Source: an uncultured Lachnospiraceae bacterium (GTDB taxonomy: Bacteria; Bacillota; Clostridia; Lachnospirales; Lachnospiraceae). From it: a stretch of DNA of 11,451 nt. The notes under the pieces are model-generated. The model was given only the letters and a program-made list of their open reading frames with translations, was not told where the DNA came from and searched no databases. A program made the translations under genes and the position numbers. Shown piece by piece: positions 1 through 8,328 of this stretch. How positions within the stretch are numbered: position 1 is the stretch's first letter; every line of letters begins with the position of its first letter. The stretch is from assembly GCA_905209865.1 (NCBI GenBank), contig CAJLUP010000055.1, positions 1 to 11,451 of the forward strand, in the 5' to 3' direction.

Positions 1-3000
1 TGATCAGATTCCGTTTTTTCTTTGGCAGACGCGATCAGGGAAGATAATTCCTGTTTTAACTGCTGGATCTTTTCCGCATCAGGATCTTCCGGCTCGACAG
101 GAGGAGTCGTTTCTCCTGTTCCAATGATAAGAGTCAGTGAAATTTCATTATTGGATACTTTTCCTGCACCGATTAAATTTCCATTTAAAACAAGTGTTGC
201 ATCTTGATCGGCATTGTATTTTGAAAGATCCCAATTCACAAAAAGAGAGGCCGGATCCAGTGTTTTATCGCTGTTTTTTAATGCGAGTTTTCCTGTAATA
301 AGCGATGGAAGTAATTTTTTCAGTTCTTTTTCAGAAGTACCCTTATCAATTTTAATGTCATTGATCGGAAGATATTCTTTCAATTCTGTTTCAGAAGAAA
401 TTCTTTTTCCGGTTATAGTAAGTTCTTCCAAACCGACACAGTTTCCGATAGCGGCGCTGTTCAACTCATGGAATAACAATTTCACATATCTTCCGACGAT
501 CGGCTGATCAAGTGTAATCTCATGAGTAGGATGTGCTGCGCCGTTAGGTTCATACTTGAGTGTTTTTGCTGTAATCCAATTTTCTTTATCTGCTGATACA
601 AGAACCTCATAATCTGTGGGGTAGACAAGGTTAAAATATTCTGCTGTAAGAGATTCTATTATATTTGTAGTTTCTCCAAGATCAACAATGATCCAAGCCT
701 CTTTGTCTGCCTGAGATCCCTTGATATAGTTACTGTTCCATCGCGTATCCCGATTTCCGTCTACAGCAAAATCTTTCTGATCTCCGTTAAGTTCTGTTCC
801 GGATACTTCAACCGGACGTTTTAATGCAAGATTTTCAGAGTCGGGAATTTCCGGTTGCTCTGGTTCTTCCGGATCTGGTTCTGTGTCAATGATATGTTCG
901 ACATAAATTCCGATATCATCGGTATCTTGCAGGGAATCTTCATCTGTATAAATTTCATAAACAGAAGGCGCTTTTCCGTCAGTCCACTCCAAGCGAATTG
1001 CAAAAATATGATCGTATTTTGACGTATCAAAAGTTTTTGTTCCCTGATCAAAAGAACCAAGTTCTTCCCATTTATCGACGCCGGTTCTTACTTTTACGGA
1101 GGCGTTAGAGATTTCCTGTGCATCTTGCAGGAGGGAAATGGAGTTCAGTTTTGTGTGATCAGTCAGTCTGTATTCAAGCCATCCTGCTTCGGAATCCGTT
1201 GTTGTAAATACCGTAGAGATATCTTTGTCGATACATTTATCCAAATCGCCGGATGCGCTTGAGATTACTGGTGACGTGCTGATATCTTTTTCTACATTTT
1301 TATTGACTTCGATTTCGTGGATCCGAAGGAACGGATTATCATATTTCGATGCAACTTGATCTGTTATAAGAATGCGAATATATCTGGCTTGCTCTCCTTC
1401 CCCGTTTCCTCTGACATAACGGCACGGAGGCTCCACTTTTGTATTGTCATCTTTTACAGAAGCGATTGTTCTCCATTTATTTTTATCAGCAGAAATCTGA
1501 ATATCCGCATCGTATAAATGTGCTTTTCCGTCCCATGTGGCGATGGTAACGTCATAGAGGGAAGTTAACACGCCTAAGTCTACGATAATGTAGTCATCTT
1601 TGTTTTGTCCTTGATTCGTCCATGCGTAAGTTGAAATGTCACCGTCAAACATATATTCCCACTTACCTTCTCTGAGCGGATTTGTAAAGCTTGTCTCACT
1701 CATTGTTGGAGTGATTTTCAGATTGTTTGCCGAAATTCCAAGTTTTGTCAATGTTCCTGTAATTGCTTTTTCAGTCGGATTCACAATACGGATATAACGC
1801 ATTATCTGAGGTTCGTTAAAGTCTGCTGCATCCGTCCATTCAATTCCGTTCAGCGAATATTGTATTTTTGCCCCAGCAAGTCCGTCTGCCTTATATGAAA
1901 TTGCAGATACGGAAGTCAAAGATGTCATTTTGATTCCAATATATTCATTCGGTTTTAATTCTATATTTTTCAGATCTTTTACACGAAATTCATTTCCGAG
2001 TACATGGAGAGGAGTCTTTTTTAAACTTTCGATATTTGTATAAATACGCTCTCCTTCTTCTGCTTTTTTATTAACAGTAAATTCACGTACATTTGTCCAA
2101 TAATTCTCTTTTGCAGGAGTTATTGTACCTGTCTTGGTAAGACGGATACGGATATAGCGGGCTTTTATATCTAACCCGGATTTTTCAATATGCTGTGCAG
2201 CATCTGTTTCTTTATATTCCTGAATTGCCGTCCAAGATCCGTCAGAACCTGTTTCGGAATATTCCAAAATAAAGTTATGGAAATAATCATGGTCGGTATC
2301 AGTTGTCCCCTGCACGATTGTAATATCTGTTATCGGGATTATTCTGCCGAGATCAACTCCGTAATAGTCTCCTGTCTTTTGATTTTGCTGCCATTTACCT
2401 GCAGTTGTCAGATCCTGATCGAACAGATTGGCTGAGTTTGCGTCATCTGTTTGTTTTACTCCTCCTAAAACCGCATAGAAAGATGGTGTGACATCTGTGT
2501 TGTTGGAATCAAAAAGTGGTGTCAATGCGTTTTTAGCCCACAATGTCATAGATGAAACGAATGGATGCAGACGTTTACTTCCTGCTTCTGCCATTGTTGT
2601 TTCACCTTCTGCGGTCGGATATGTATTCCATGTTTCCAGTGCTTTTCCTGCAGCGGCAAATTTGACCCAGGCTGTATTTGTATCTTTTTCCTGAATGGCT
2701 ATAACACTTTCAATGATTGCCTTTGCTCCGGAAACGATATCTTTTAAGGAGTGAAGCCAAGGGGCAAGTTCTGATTTCAAATCTTCATTTTTACAATCAA
2801 CATTAAAAGTTTCGATCGCTTTTAAAATGGAATCGAACTCTGCCTGCAGATTAGCAGTTTCTTTATCGTCTTTTAAGAGTTCTCCGGTATTGACCTTCTC
2901 CATGACGCTTTCAAGCTTTTCTTTTAAGTATTCGGATTCAGGAAATCCCTGGGGTACGCGACCAGAGTGAGGACAGTTCGCAACATTGCTTGCAATCTTA

Positions 3001-4445
3001 AAGTAGGCATCCTGTACTTCAGGTTCGACGTAGAGGAAAGCATCCTGCCAAATTGTTTGTGCATGTTCGGAATAATCAGTATTATTCCAAAATAGAGATG
3101 CTAACTGGAACAATCCGATCTTATTGCTTTGGGCAAAACGGGAAGGATTCGATACGGCGCCTGTAAGTCCAGTGACACCGTCTCTGGCATAATGTGTAAT
3201 ATCTCCAAGATAAATTCCTGATTTGGCATGTTCGTTTACCGGATAATTCAGCCAGAAACAAACTTTGTGACCGGTCTTTTCTGATACATAATTAATAGTT
3301 TCCTGTGTAATCGGTGAATTTACATCGTCGCCTGTCCAATAGAGGATAATGGATGAATCGAGTGCTTTTAATGCTTCCAATTCTGCTGCATTTGCCCATC
3401 CTTTATTATATCCTTGCATACAGTAAGTGATCGGTTTACAGTTCTTTGGCTGAATGAATTCAGTTGTTAATTTATTCAGAAGATTTACAACATCTTCATG
3501 TGTGCCGCTTCCAAAGTCATCGTTCAGAATATCAAATTTTCTGACGCCAGCATCATAAAGCTGCTGGAATTTGGCAAGTAATTTTTCATATCGTTCATTG
3601 TAAGCTGTTTCATTTGATGTATCTAAACCGCTAAAAAATCCTGAAATATGCACGGACCATGCATAGTAGCATTTTGTTTCTTCCCCGACTTTGACAAGTT
3701 CTCTGATTTGATCAATCTCATTTTGCGGATAAAGTTCGCCCCATTTATTCGTATGATATGGATCTGTTTTTGATGCATAAACATAATTGTTCATTTTTAC
3801 ATCACGAGCGAACCGCATCAGACTCTCTCTTGATTTATAATCCCATCCGCCATAGAATCCTTCAATAAATCCACGATATTCTATGCCTGCAAAATCTTCG
3901 ATCTGCACATTGCGAAGTTGTGGAGAATCATAAGATTTCAGCATCATTTGCAATGTGGCAACGCCGTAAAATGTGCTGTCGCTGTCTTTTCCTACAATGG
4001 AGATGACGTTGTCTTTGGCGCTGAGCACATATGAATCTGTCTTAGAAAACAAATCGTCTGTTTTAATTGTTACATTCTTATCGACATAGTCGCTTGCTTT
4101 CCCGGAAGAACCGTTTGTTCCTAAAAGGATCGTAGTTTCCCCATCTGCAATATCTTCTGCCTGTACAACAGTTTTTCCGTAGTTTGTTATCACTTCTTCC
4201 AGAAATTTCTTTGTTGCTTCGTCAATGTCATCTTCATATATAACATTGACTGTATCTGACATAGCGAATTCTCCGTTTTCGTAAACTACAGATTGAGGAA
4301 TCGGATAAATTTTATAAACGTTTGTTTCCTTTTCCTTTGCTTCCGCACGAATACCGATCCCGCTGCACAGCGGCAGGATCAAAGCTGCTATGAGCAAAAT
4401 GCTCAAAATTGTTTGGCGGATTTTAAATTGTTTGAATTTTTTCAT
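1..4445 (-). CDS. Secreted GH84 beta-N-acetylglucosaminidase with multiple CBM32/discoidin-like domains (3' end beyond window)
   Basis: The reading frame is open for 1481 codons from the ATG at 4445 to the window edge without a stop, so the C-terminus is missing. Residues 1-36 form a signal peptide (basic start, hydrophobic 13-30, AEA-like cleavage site). Residues 45-180 resemble the alpha/beta domain that precedes GH20/GH84 catalytic domains. The GH84 barrel follows: RGFIEGFYGG (191-200), a Lys in YASKTDPYH (K226), the catalytic Asp pair in DILNDDFG (D309, D310), WTGDDV (370-375), FWLNYPVNE (397-405) and SNPSRF (432-437). Known family members remove terminal beta-GlcNAc from glycoproteins or hyaluronan-type glycans by substrate-assisted catalysis. 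Discoidin/CBM32-like modules lie at about 656-790, 800-905 (degenerate), 908-1047, 1056-1166 (degenerate) and 1204-1347, three of them with RYIRI motifs (883, 1021, and 763). An acidic Pro/Glu linker (1186-1203), an Ig-like module (about 1352-1442) and the start of a helical, FIVAR-like tail follow. The likely role is extracellular host-glycan (mucin) degradation; a cell-wall anchor may lie beyond the edge. Family call is strong; the exact substrate is inferred. Confidence 0.93.
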   Translation of the reverse strand, partial: MKKFKQFKIRQTILSILLIAALILPLCSGIGIRAEAKEKETNVYKIYPIPQSVVYENGEFAMSDTVNVIYEDDIDEATKKFLEEVITNYGKTVVQAEDIADGETTILLGTNGSSGKASDYVDKNVTIKTDDLFSKTDSYVLSAKDNVISIVGKDSDSTFYGVATLQMMLKSYDSPQLRNVQIEDFAGIEYRGFIEGFYGGWDYKSRESLMRFARDVKMNNYVYASKTDPYHTNKWGELYPQNEIDQIRELVKVGEETKCYYAWSVHISGFFSGLDTSNETAYNERYEKLLAKFQQLYDAGVRKFDILNDDFGSGTHEDVVNLLNKLTTEFIQPKNCKPITYCMQGYNKGWANAAELEALKALDSSIILYWTGDDVNSPITQETINYVSEKTGHKVCFWLNYPVNEHAKSGIYLGDITHYARDGVTGLTGAVSNPSRFAQSNKIGLFQLASLFWNNTDYSEHAQTIWQDAFLYVEPEVQDAYFKIASNVANCPHSGRVPQGFPESEYLKEKLESVMEKVNTGELLKDDKETANLQAEFDSILKAIETFNVDCKNEDLKSELAPWLHSLKDIVSGAKAIIESVIAIQEKDTNTAWVKFAAAGKALETWNTYPTAEGETTMAEAGSKRLHPFVSSMTLWAKNALTPLFDSNNTDVTPSFYAVLGGVKQTDDANSANLFDQDLTTAGKWQQNQKTGDYYGVDLGRIIPITDITIVQGTTDTDHDYFHNFILEYSETGSDGSWTAIQEYKETDAAQHIEKSGLDIKARYIRIRLTKTGTITPAKENYWTNVREFTVNKKAEEGERIYTNIESLKKTPLHVLGNEFRVKDLKNIELKPNEYIGIKMTSLTSVSAISYKADGLAGAKIQYSLNGIEWTDAADFNEPQIMRYIRIVNPTEKAITGTLTKLGISANNLKITPTMSETSFTNPLREGKWEYMFDGDISTYAWTNQGQNKDDYIIVDLGVLTSLYDVTIATWDGKAHLYDADIQISADKNKWRTIASVKDDNTKVEPPCRYVRGNGEGEQARYIRILITDQVASKYDNPFLRIHEIEVNKNVEKDISTSPVISSASGDLDKCIDKDISTVFTTTDSEAGWLEYRLTDHTKLNSISLLQDAQEISNASVKVRTGVDKWEELGSFDQGTKTFDTSKYDHIFAIRLEWTDGKAPSVYEIYTDEDSLQDTDDIGIYVEHIIDTEPDPEEPEQPEIPDSENLALKRPVEVSGTELNGDQKDFAVDGNRDTRWNSNYIKGSQADKEAWIIVDLGETTNIIESLTAEYFNLVYPTDYEVLVSADKENWITAKTLKYEPNGAAHPTHEITLDQPIVGRYVKLLFHELNSAAIGNCVGLEELTITGKRISSETELKEYLPINDIKIDKGTSEKELKKLLPSLITGKLALKNSDKTLDPASLFVNWDLSKYNADQDATLVLNGNLIGAGKVSNNEISLTLIIGTGETTPPVEPEDPDAEKIQQLKQELSSLIASAKEKTESD

Positions 4446-4499
4446 AAGCTTCCCCCAGCTCCTTTTCGTCATTTTCTATAAAATTTCCCTATTATTTTT

Positions 4500-4528
4500 A
4501 TAATACTATATATACCTAACAAAATCAA
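4500..4528 (-). promoter_or_regulatory. Sigma-A-type promoter for the GH84 gene
   Basis: On the minus strand there is a -35 TTGATT (4528-4523, 4 of 6 consensus), a 17-base spacer and a -10 TATTAT (4505-4500, 5 of 6). It predicts a start near 4493 and a leader of about 48 bases. The leader carries AGGAG at 4463-4459, 13 bases before the ATG, which is a longer gap than usual; a G-run (GGGGGAAG) lies closer. The promoter sits downstream of the terminator of the preceding gene, so the GH84 gene is probably transcribed independently. Confidence 0.55.
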
Positions 4529-4597
4529 TTATAGAAATCGTTTTATACAAGATAATGGTTCATATAGAAGAGAATATAATCAGATCAAATAAAAAAT

Positions 4598-4653
4598 CCC
4601 GAAAACGATAAAACAAATTTATAATTAAGAAAATTTATTTTACCATCTCCGGG
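4598..4653 (-). terminator. Long rho-independent terminator of the cytidylate-kinase-like gene
   Basis: Transcribed leftward, the RNA forms a 23-base-pair stem with a 10-base loop (4621-4630). Every position pairs: 18 Watson-Crick and 5 G-U pairs. The stem is closed by CCCG/CGGG and is followed by ATTTTTTATTT (4597 downward). In the opposite transcript the five G-U pairs become A-C mismatches, so the structure is built for the minus strand. It begins 21 bases after the stop codon at 4675. Confidence 0.85.
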
Positions 4654-4674
4654 AAATAGGATCCTATATATTTA

Positions 4675-5322
4675 TTAGATTTTTTTACTTTCTTTTGCAA
4701 TACTCTCTTTTAGATTTACATAATCGATAATTGCTTTTGCAGTGCCGTCTATACCAAGTTCAGAACTTGTAAGACAAAGTTCGTAGCTTTTCGAGTCGGA
4801 CCACTTTTTATTCGTATAATAGTTATAATAGCCTGCCCTTTTCTTATCTGTTTTAAGAATCATATCTTTCGCTTTTGCATCTGTCAGATTATAAATCCTT
4901 GCGATACGTCGTATTCTTGCGTCTAAATCGGCATGAATGAAAACACTTACTACATTTTTATAAGACTCGAGCGCATAATCGGCACATCTTCCGACGAGGA
5001 TACAAGGACCTTCATCTGCAATTTTTTTTATGGCATCAAACTGTGCAAGAAAAACTTTATGGTTGATCGGCATATCTGTATATGTATTTCCTGAATATCC
5101 CATAGAATAGGTATCCATTACAAGGGAGTAGAGAAAACTGCTTGTCGGCTTCTCGTCATGAGATTCGAAAATTTCTTCACAAATACCGCTTTCTTTTGCG
5201 GCGCGTGCAAGCATTTCCTTGTCATAAAGTTTGATTCCAAGTTGTTCGGCAACCCGATTTCCAATCTCGCGTCCGGCGCTTCCGAATTCTCTTCCGATAG
5301 TAATGATCGTATTTGTTTTCAT
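4675..5322 (-). CDS. Cytidylate kinase-like family protein
   Basis: The 215-residue protein belongs to the cytidylate-kinase-like P-loop family common in Clostridia, which is distinct from the essential Cmk. It opens with TIITIGREFGSAGREIG (residues 5-21), a degenerate Walker A in which the usual GKS/T is replaced by GRE; this is typical of the family as I know it. A core motif CILVGRCADYAL lies at 107-118, an Arg-rich helix at 135-142 (DARIRRIA), and a lid-like segment KKRAGYYNYYTNKKW at 160-174, where the substrate would close. True nucleotide substrate is not established for this family, so CMP kinase activity is only inferred. The start is fixed by AAAGGAG about 13 bases upstream of the ATG. 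It has its own promoter upstream and a strong terminator downstream, so it appears monocistronic. Confidence 0.85.
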   Translation of the reverse strand: MKTNTIITIGREFGSAGREIGNRVAEQLGIKLYDKEMLARAAKESGICEEIFESHDEKPTSSFLYSLVMDTYSMGYSGNTYTDMPINHKVFLAQFDAIKKIADEGPCILVGRCADYALESYKNVVSVFIHADLDARIRRIARIYNLTDAKAKDMILKTDKKRAGYYNYYTNKKWSDSKSYELCLTSSELGIDGTAKAIIDYVNLKESIAKESKKI

Positions 5323-5399
5323 ATGAAGTCACTCTCCTTTACGTCAATAATATGTGATTATGCATAAAAATCAGATGTATAAACGAACTGCATATGAGT

Positions 5400-5428
5400 A
5401 TTATAGCTAAAAACAAGCGAAAATACAA
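5400..5428 (-). promoter_or_regulatory. Promoter for the cytidylate-kinase-like gene
   Basis: On the minus strand a perfect -10 TATAAT (5405-5400) lies 17 bases downstream of TTGTAT (5428-5423, weak -35 match). The implied leader is about 70 bases. It lies in the 132-base gap after the rluD stop, where no convincing terminator is visible, so some read-through from the upstream operon is possible. Confidence 0.6.
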
Positions 5429-5454
5429 TAGTTTATAAAGTAAGTGATTTAAAA

Positions 5455-6366
5455 TCATTGTTTTTCTAATTGGGTAAGAAGTTTTTCAAAGTATTCAGGA
5501 AGCGGGGCGTCAAATTCAATATATTTTCCTGTGGAAGGATGGATCACTCCGAGAATTTTGGCGTGAAGAGTCTGTCCTTGAAGTTTGAAAGGAGATTTTG
5601 ACGGTCCATATAAACGATCTCCTAAGATCGGATGCCCGATGCTTGCCATATGAACACGAATCTGATGAGTACGTCCTGTTTCTAATTCACATTCGATATA
5701 AGTATAATTACAAAAACGGTGCAAAACTTTATAATGTGTAACTGCAGGTTTTCCGTTTTTCGCTTTTGTACTCATCTTTTTCCGGTCGATCGGATGCCTT
5801 CCGATCGGCGCCTCGATCGTTCCGATATCTTCTTTTAGATTCCCGTGAACGATGGCATGATATCGCCGTGTAATAGAATGTTCTTTCAACTGATCGGCTA
5901 TGATCTGATGCGCTTTATCGTTTTTGCATATAAGGAGCGATCCAGTTGTATCCATATCGATCCGGTGTACAATTCCAGGGCGAAGAACTCCGTTGATTCC
6001 TGAAAGATTGTGTTCGCAGTGATACATGACGGCATTGACAAGAGTATGACTGTAATGTCCGGGAGCCGGATGTACAACCATGCCTTTTGGTTTGTTTACA
6101 ACAAGAATATCAGAATCTTCATATAAAATGTCAAGCGGGATTTCTTCAGGAAGAATATCTAACATTTCAGGATCGGGAATAAGGATATCTATCTCATCGT
6201 TCTCATTGATTTTGTAATTCGCTTTGGCAGATTTTTGATTGACGGTAATTTTTTCGTCTTTCAGCAGCTTTTGAATATAAGAACGGGAAAGGTTCTCAAG
6301 ATTTTCACTTAAAAATCTGTCAATCCTTTCCCCGCTGCAATCGGCTGTCAGTTTGATCTGTTCCAT
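5455..6366 (-). CDS. rluD: RluA/RluD-family 23S rRNA pseudouridine synthase
   Basis: The 303-residue length is normal for the family. Residues 1-65 form an S4 RNA-binding domain (GERIDRFLSENLENLSRSY, residues 12-30, then KLLKDEKITVNQK). The catalytic domain follows, with NKPKGMVVHP at 91-100, the signature GIVHRIDMDTTG at 131-142 whose D137 is the catalytic Asp, and ETGRTHQIRVH near 229-239 closing the active site. Family members isomerise uridines in the helix 69 region of 23S rRNA (RluD) or similar rRNA sites; the exact uridine here is inferred. AAAGGTC lies about 7 bases before the ATG. It is the last gene of the leftward cluster, 45 bases after lspA, the same lspA-rluD pairing as lspA-ylyB in Bacillus. 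Confidence 0.93.
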   Translation of the reverse strand: MEQIKLTADCSGERIDRFLSENLENLSRSYIQKLLKDEKITVNQKSAKANYKINENDEIDILIPDPEMLDILPEEIPLDILYEDSDILVVNKPKGMVVHPAPGHYSHTLVNAVMYHCEHNLSGINGVLRPGIVHRIDMDTTGSLLICKNDKAHQIIADQLKEHSITRRYHAIVHGNLKEDIGTIEAPIGRHPIDRKKMSTKAKNGKPAVTHYKVLHRFCNYTYIECELETGRTHQIRVHMASIGHPILGDRLYGPSKSPFKLQGQTLHAKILGVIHPSTGKYIEFDAPLPEYFEKLLTQLEKQ

Positions 6367-6411
6367 AGTATGTGACCTTTCTGTTTTATATGAAATAGAT
6401 TGCAGATTAAT

Positions 6412-6960
6412 TTATTTATCAAAAGAAGCGCGTCTTGATTTGTGAAGGAAATCAAAATCAGAATCTTCTTTATAATAAAATAAAATTAAAATCGCAAAAG
6501 TGATACATGCTGCAACCACATAGCAGTCAGCTACGTTAAAGATTGGAAAATCAATCAATTTGAAATAGAAAAAATCGATTACATAATTTAACCTTACTCG
6601 ATCAATTAAGTTGCCGATAGCTCCGGCGATCAGCAGAATCGAACAAATCCGAAGAGGCATATATTTTTTTTCATAAGGGAGCTTTCCATATATAAAAAAG
6701 ACAACTGCGCATATAACTAAAGCCCCTATGATGAACAGAAACTGTTTATTTTGGAGTATTCCGAATGCCATTCCTCTATTTTCAAGATATTGCAGTTCAA
6801 AGATGCCTTCTATGAGCACTTTTGCATGGTTGCCTTTTAAATACGCTGCTGCAAAATATTTTGTAATTTGATCGAAAAAAATTGCAGCTCCGATCCCAAA
6901 AATTGCTATAAGATAGCTTTTTAATAAACGAAAATTTTGTTTCTCTGTTTCTAAAGCCAT
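6412..6960 (-). CDS. lspA: Lipoprotein signal peptidase (signal peptidase II)
   Basis: This is the membrane aspartyl protease that cleaves the signal peptide of diacylglyceryl-modified prolipoproteins. The 182 residues (from the ATG at 6960) contain four hydrophobic segments at about 16-36, 72-92, 105-120 and 147-163. Conserved motifs are FFDQITK (D30), ENRGMAFGI, the first catalytic Asp in GNLIDRV (D120) and the second in FNVAD (D145); VIDFFYF lies between them. An in-frame ATG at 6972 would add MENT, but nothing resembling a ribosome site precedes it, whereas the GGAG formed by that ATG and its next codon is placed 6 bases before the ATG at 6960. I therefore prefer 6960. The gene follows ylmH by 14 bases and precedes rluD by 45, so co-transcription is likely. 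The charged tail ends the protein normally. Confidence 0.95.
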   Translation of the reverse strand: MALETEKQNFRLLKSYLIAIFGIGAAIFFDQITKYFAAAYLKGNHAKVLIEGIFELQYLENRGMAFGILQNKQFLFIIGALVICAVVFFIYGKLPYEKKYMPLRICSILLIAGAIGNLIDRVRLNYVIDFFYFKLIDFPIFNVADCYVVAACITFAILILFYYKEDSDFDFLHKSRRASFDK

Positions 6961-6966
6961 TGTGTT

Positions 6967-6970
6967 CTCC
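6967..6970 (-). promoter_or_regulatory. Ribosome binding site that decides the lspA start
   Basis: GGAG on the minus strand (6970-6967) is 6 bases upstream of the ATG at 6960. It overlaps the upstream candidate ATG (6972-6970), which has only AT-rich sequence before it. This placement argues for the shorter LspA. Confidence 0.6.
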
Positions 6971-6974
6971 ATAT

Positions 6975-7769
6975 CTAAATATATTTATATATCTGCGCAT
7001 AGATTCGATTTTTCCGCGTTTTATTTCCGATTCCTACAAAACGAAATTTCCCCATTCCGCGGACTGAGATCAGATCTCCTTCTTCCGGCTGATATCCATT
7101 GCTTGTAATCAATTTCCCATTAACGAAAACTTTTCCTCCTTCGATCAGTCCGGTAAGCTTTGTCCGTGAAGAAGAAAAGGCAAGAGCCAATAAAGTGTCC
7201 AGACGAACAGAAGCGACAGTTCCGCTGATTTCTTCGTATTTTGGAGTATATTGAATATCAAAAAAAGGAACTTCTTCTGCCTTAACAGAAGTATGACGGA
7301 TCCGGGTCAGTTCTTCACATATAAAAGCAGCGACGTCATTATGAACAAAGAGAAGCGCTGTACTGTTTTGCATAAGAATATCGCCGATTTTCACTCGATC
7401 AATTCCCAAATTCAGAACTGCCCCCAAATAATCTCTGTGAGTGAGATCTTCTGAAAATTTACGATTCAAAGGAAGGATCTGAATCATTTTAAACGGATAA
7501 GGCGGAACTGTGCCTTCTTTTTCTCCGTAACGCAAATAAAGAGCATCAGGGATAAACGCAGCCATCTGACGCTCTGCCATGTCATACCCGCCGAAAGTAA
7601 TGATTTGTGAAAACCATTTGTCTTTCGGCAGTGTATGAAGTATATTTTGTTCGTTTAAATTCAGAAAATCGGAGTAAGTTATAATATCTCTTTGGTATGC
7701 AGTCCGGGATAACTCCATGAACCGTTTTTCAAGAAGATATTTATCTTTTTCAAGAGTACTGTTTCCCAT
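6975..7769 (-). CDS. ylmH: YlmH-family S4-domain RNA-binding protein
   Basis: The 264-residue protein has the YlmH layout: an N-terminal alpha-helical region, a central domain (about 75-160, including YLRYGEKEG, HRDYLGAVLNLGIDRVKIGDI at 111-131) and a C-terminal S4 domain at about 186-245 (VRLDTLLALAFSSSRTKLTG, then GKVFVNGKL). The phrase LGIDRxxIGDI is a hallmark of the family. YlmH binds the ribosome and, by relation to RqcP/Hsp15, has been linked to rescue of stalled 50S subunits; here that is family knowledge only. Its stop is 14 bases before lspA, and its ATG is 7 bases after the sepF stop. The best SD (AAAGGAAG in the end of sepF) is unusually far, about 16 bases, so translational coupling to sepF is likely. 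Confidence 0.92.
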   Translation of the reverse strand: MGNSTLEKDKYLLEKRFMELSRTAYQRDIITYSDFLNLNEQNILHTLPKDKWFSQIITFGGYDMAERQMAAFIPDALYLRYGEKEGTVPPYPFKMIQILPLNRKFSEDLTHRDYLGAVLNLGIDRVKIGDILMQNSTALLFVHNDVAAFICEELTRIRHTSVKAEEVPFFDIQYTPKYEEISGTVASVRLDTLLALAFSSSRTKLTGLIEGGKVFVNGKLITSNGYQPEEGDLISVRGMGKFRFVGIGNKTRKNRIYAQIYKYI

Positions 7770-7776
7770 GTCCGAA

Positions 7777-8325
7777 TTAATATCTTCCTTTCACACTCGG
7801 AGTTTCCATAGAACCGCCGAGAAGATCTTGCAAATCTCCTGAAATATCTACATTTGTCGGTGTTACGAGGAATATGTAGTTCGAAATTTTCTGAAGATTT
7901 CCGTTAATTGCAAATGTAGCGCCTGAAATAAAATCAATAATACGCTGTGCAAGTTCAAGATCCATACCTTCAAGATTTAAGATAACAGTACGTCCAGACA
8001 ATAATGTCTCTGTAATCTCTCTTGAATCATCAACAGAACTTGGTTTTACAACACAAACTTCCATATTACCACCCTTTCTGGCTGCAGGATGTCTCATTGG
8101 AGTCACCTTGTTTGAGGAAGCAGGCTGAAATTTCTTCTCCTCTTCCATATCAAAATCGTCAAAGGATTCTTCTTTCGTATTTTTCTTTCCGAACAAAGAA
8201 CGGCGAGGAGCTTTTTCTTCGAATTCTTCATCGTCGAAATATTCATCCTCTTCATCATAAAAATCGTCATCATAATCCTCTTCATTCAGTTTCATAATGT
8301 CCAGAAATTTATCAAATACACCCAT
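7777..8325 (-). CDS. sepF: Cell division protein SepF
   Basis: SepF tethers FtsZ filaments to the membrane at the division site. The 182 residues show the standard three parts. The N-terminal amphipathic helix MGVFDKFLDIMKL (1-13) is the membrane anchor. A long acidic, low-complexity linker runs from 14 to about 75, richer in Asp/Glu than I expect for Bacillus SepF. The C-terminal SepF domain spans about 88-170, with VILNLEGMD (114-122), the helix AQRIIDFISGATFAINGNLQKIS (126-148; the Gly at 135 is in the polymerising face) and IFLVTPTNVDISG. The start is fixed by ATAGGAGTG 8 bases before the ATG. The neighbours yggS and ylmH are the classical sepF neighbours in Firmicutes. Confidence 0.95.
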   Translation of the reverse strand: MGVFDKFLDIMKLNEEDYDDDFYDEEDEYFDDEEFEEKAPRRSLFGKKNTKEESFDDFDMEEEKKFQPASSNKVTPMRHPAARKGGNMEVCVVKPSSVDDSREITETLLSGRTVILNLEGMDLELAQRIIDFISGATFAINGNLQKISNYIFLVTPTNVDISGDLQDLLGGSMETPSVKGRY

Positions 8326-8328
8326 TTT

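Noticed and set aside
821..1060. Minus-strand 79-codon ORF within the GH84 gene
   Set aside because: It is out of frame with the GH84 gene, which is fully supported by its CBM32 motifs here.
22..2747. Several plus-strand ORFs of 60-97 codons inside the GH84 region
   Set aside because: They are Ser/Phe/Cys-rich antisense shadows of a confident 1481-codon minus-strand gene and lack ribosome sites.
4532..4545. Possible catabolite-responsive (cre) site upstream of the GH84 promoter
   Set aside because: TAAAACGATTTCTA differs from the usual consensus at both outer key positions, so carbon-source control is only a guess.
5445..5457. Odd palindrome TGATTTAAAATCA at the rluD stop as a terminator
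   Set aside because: The stem would be only five AT-rich pairs with no U-run after it.
8022..8297. Plus-strand 91-codon ORF over sepF
   Set aside because: Its His/Arg/Leu-rich composition is the antisense of the acidic SepF linker.
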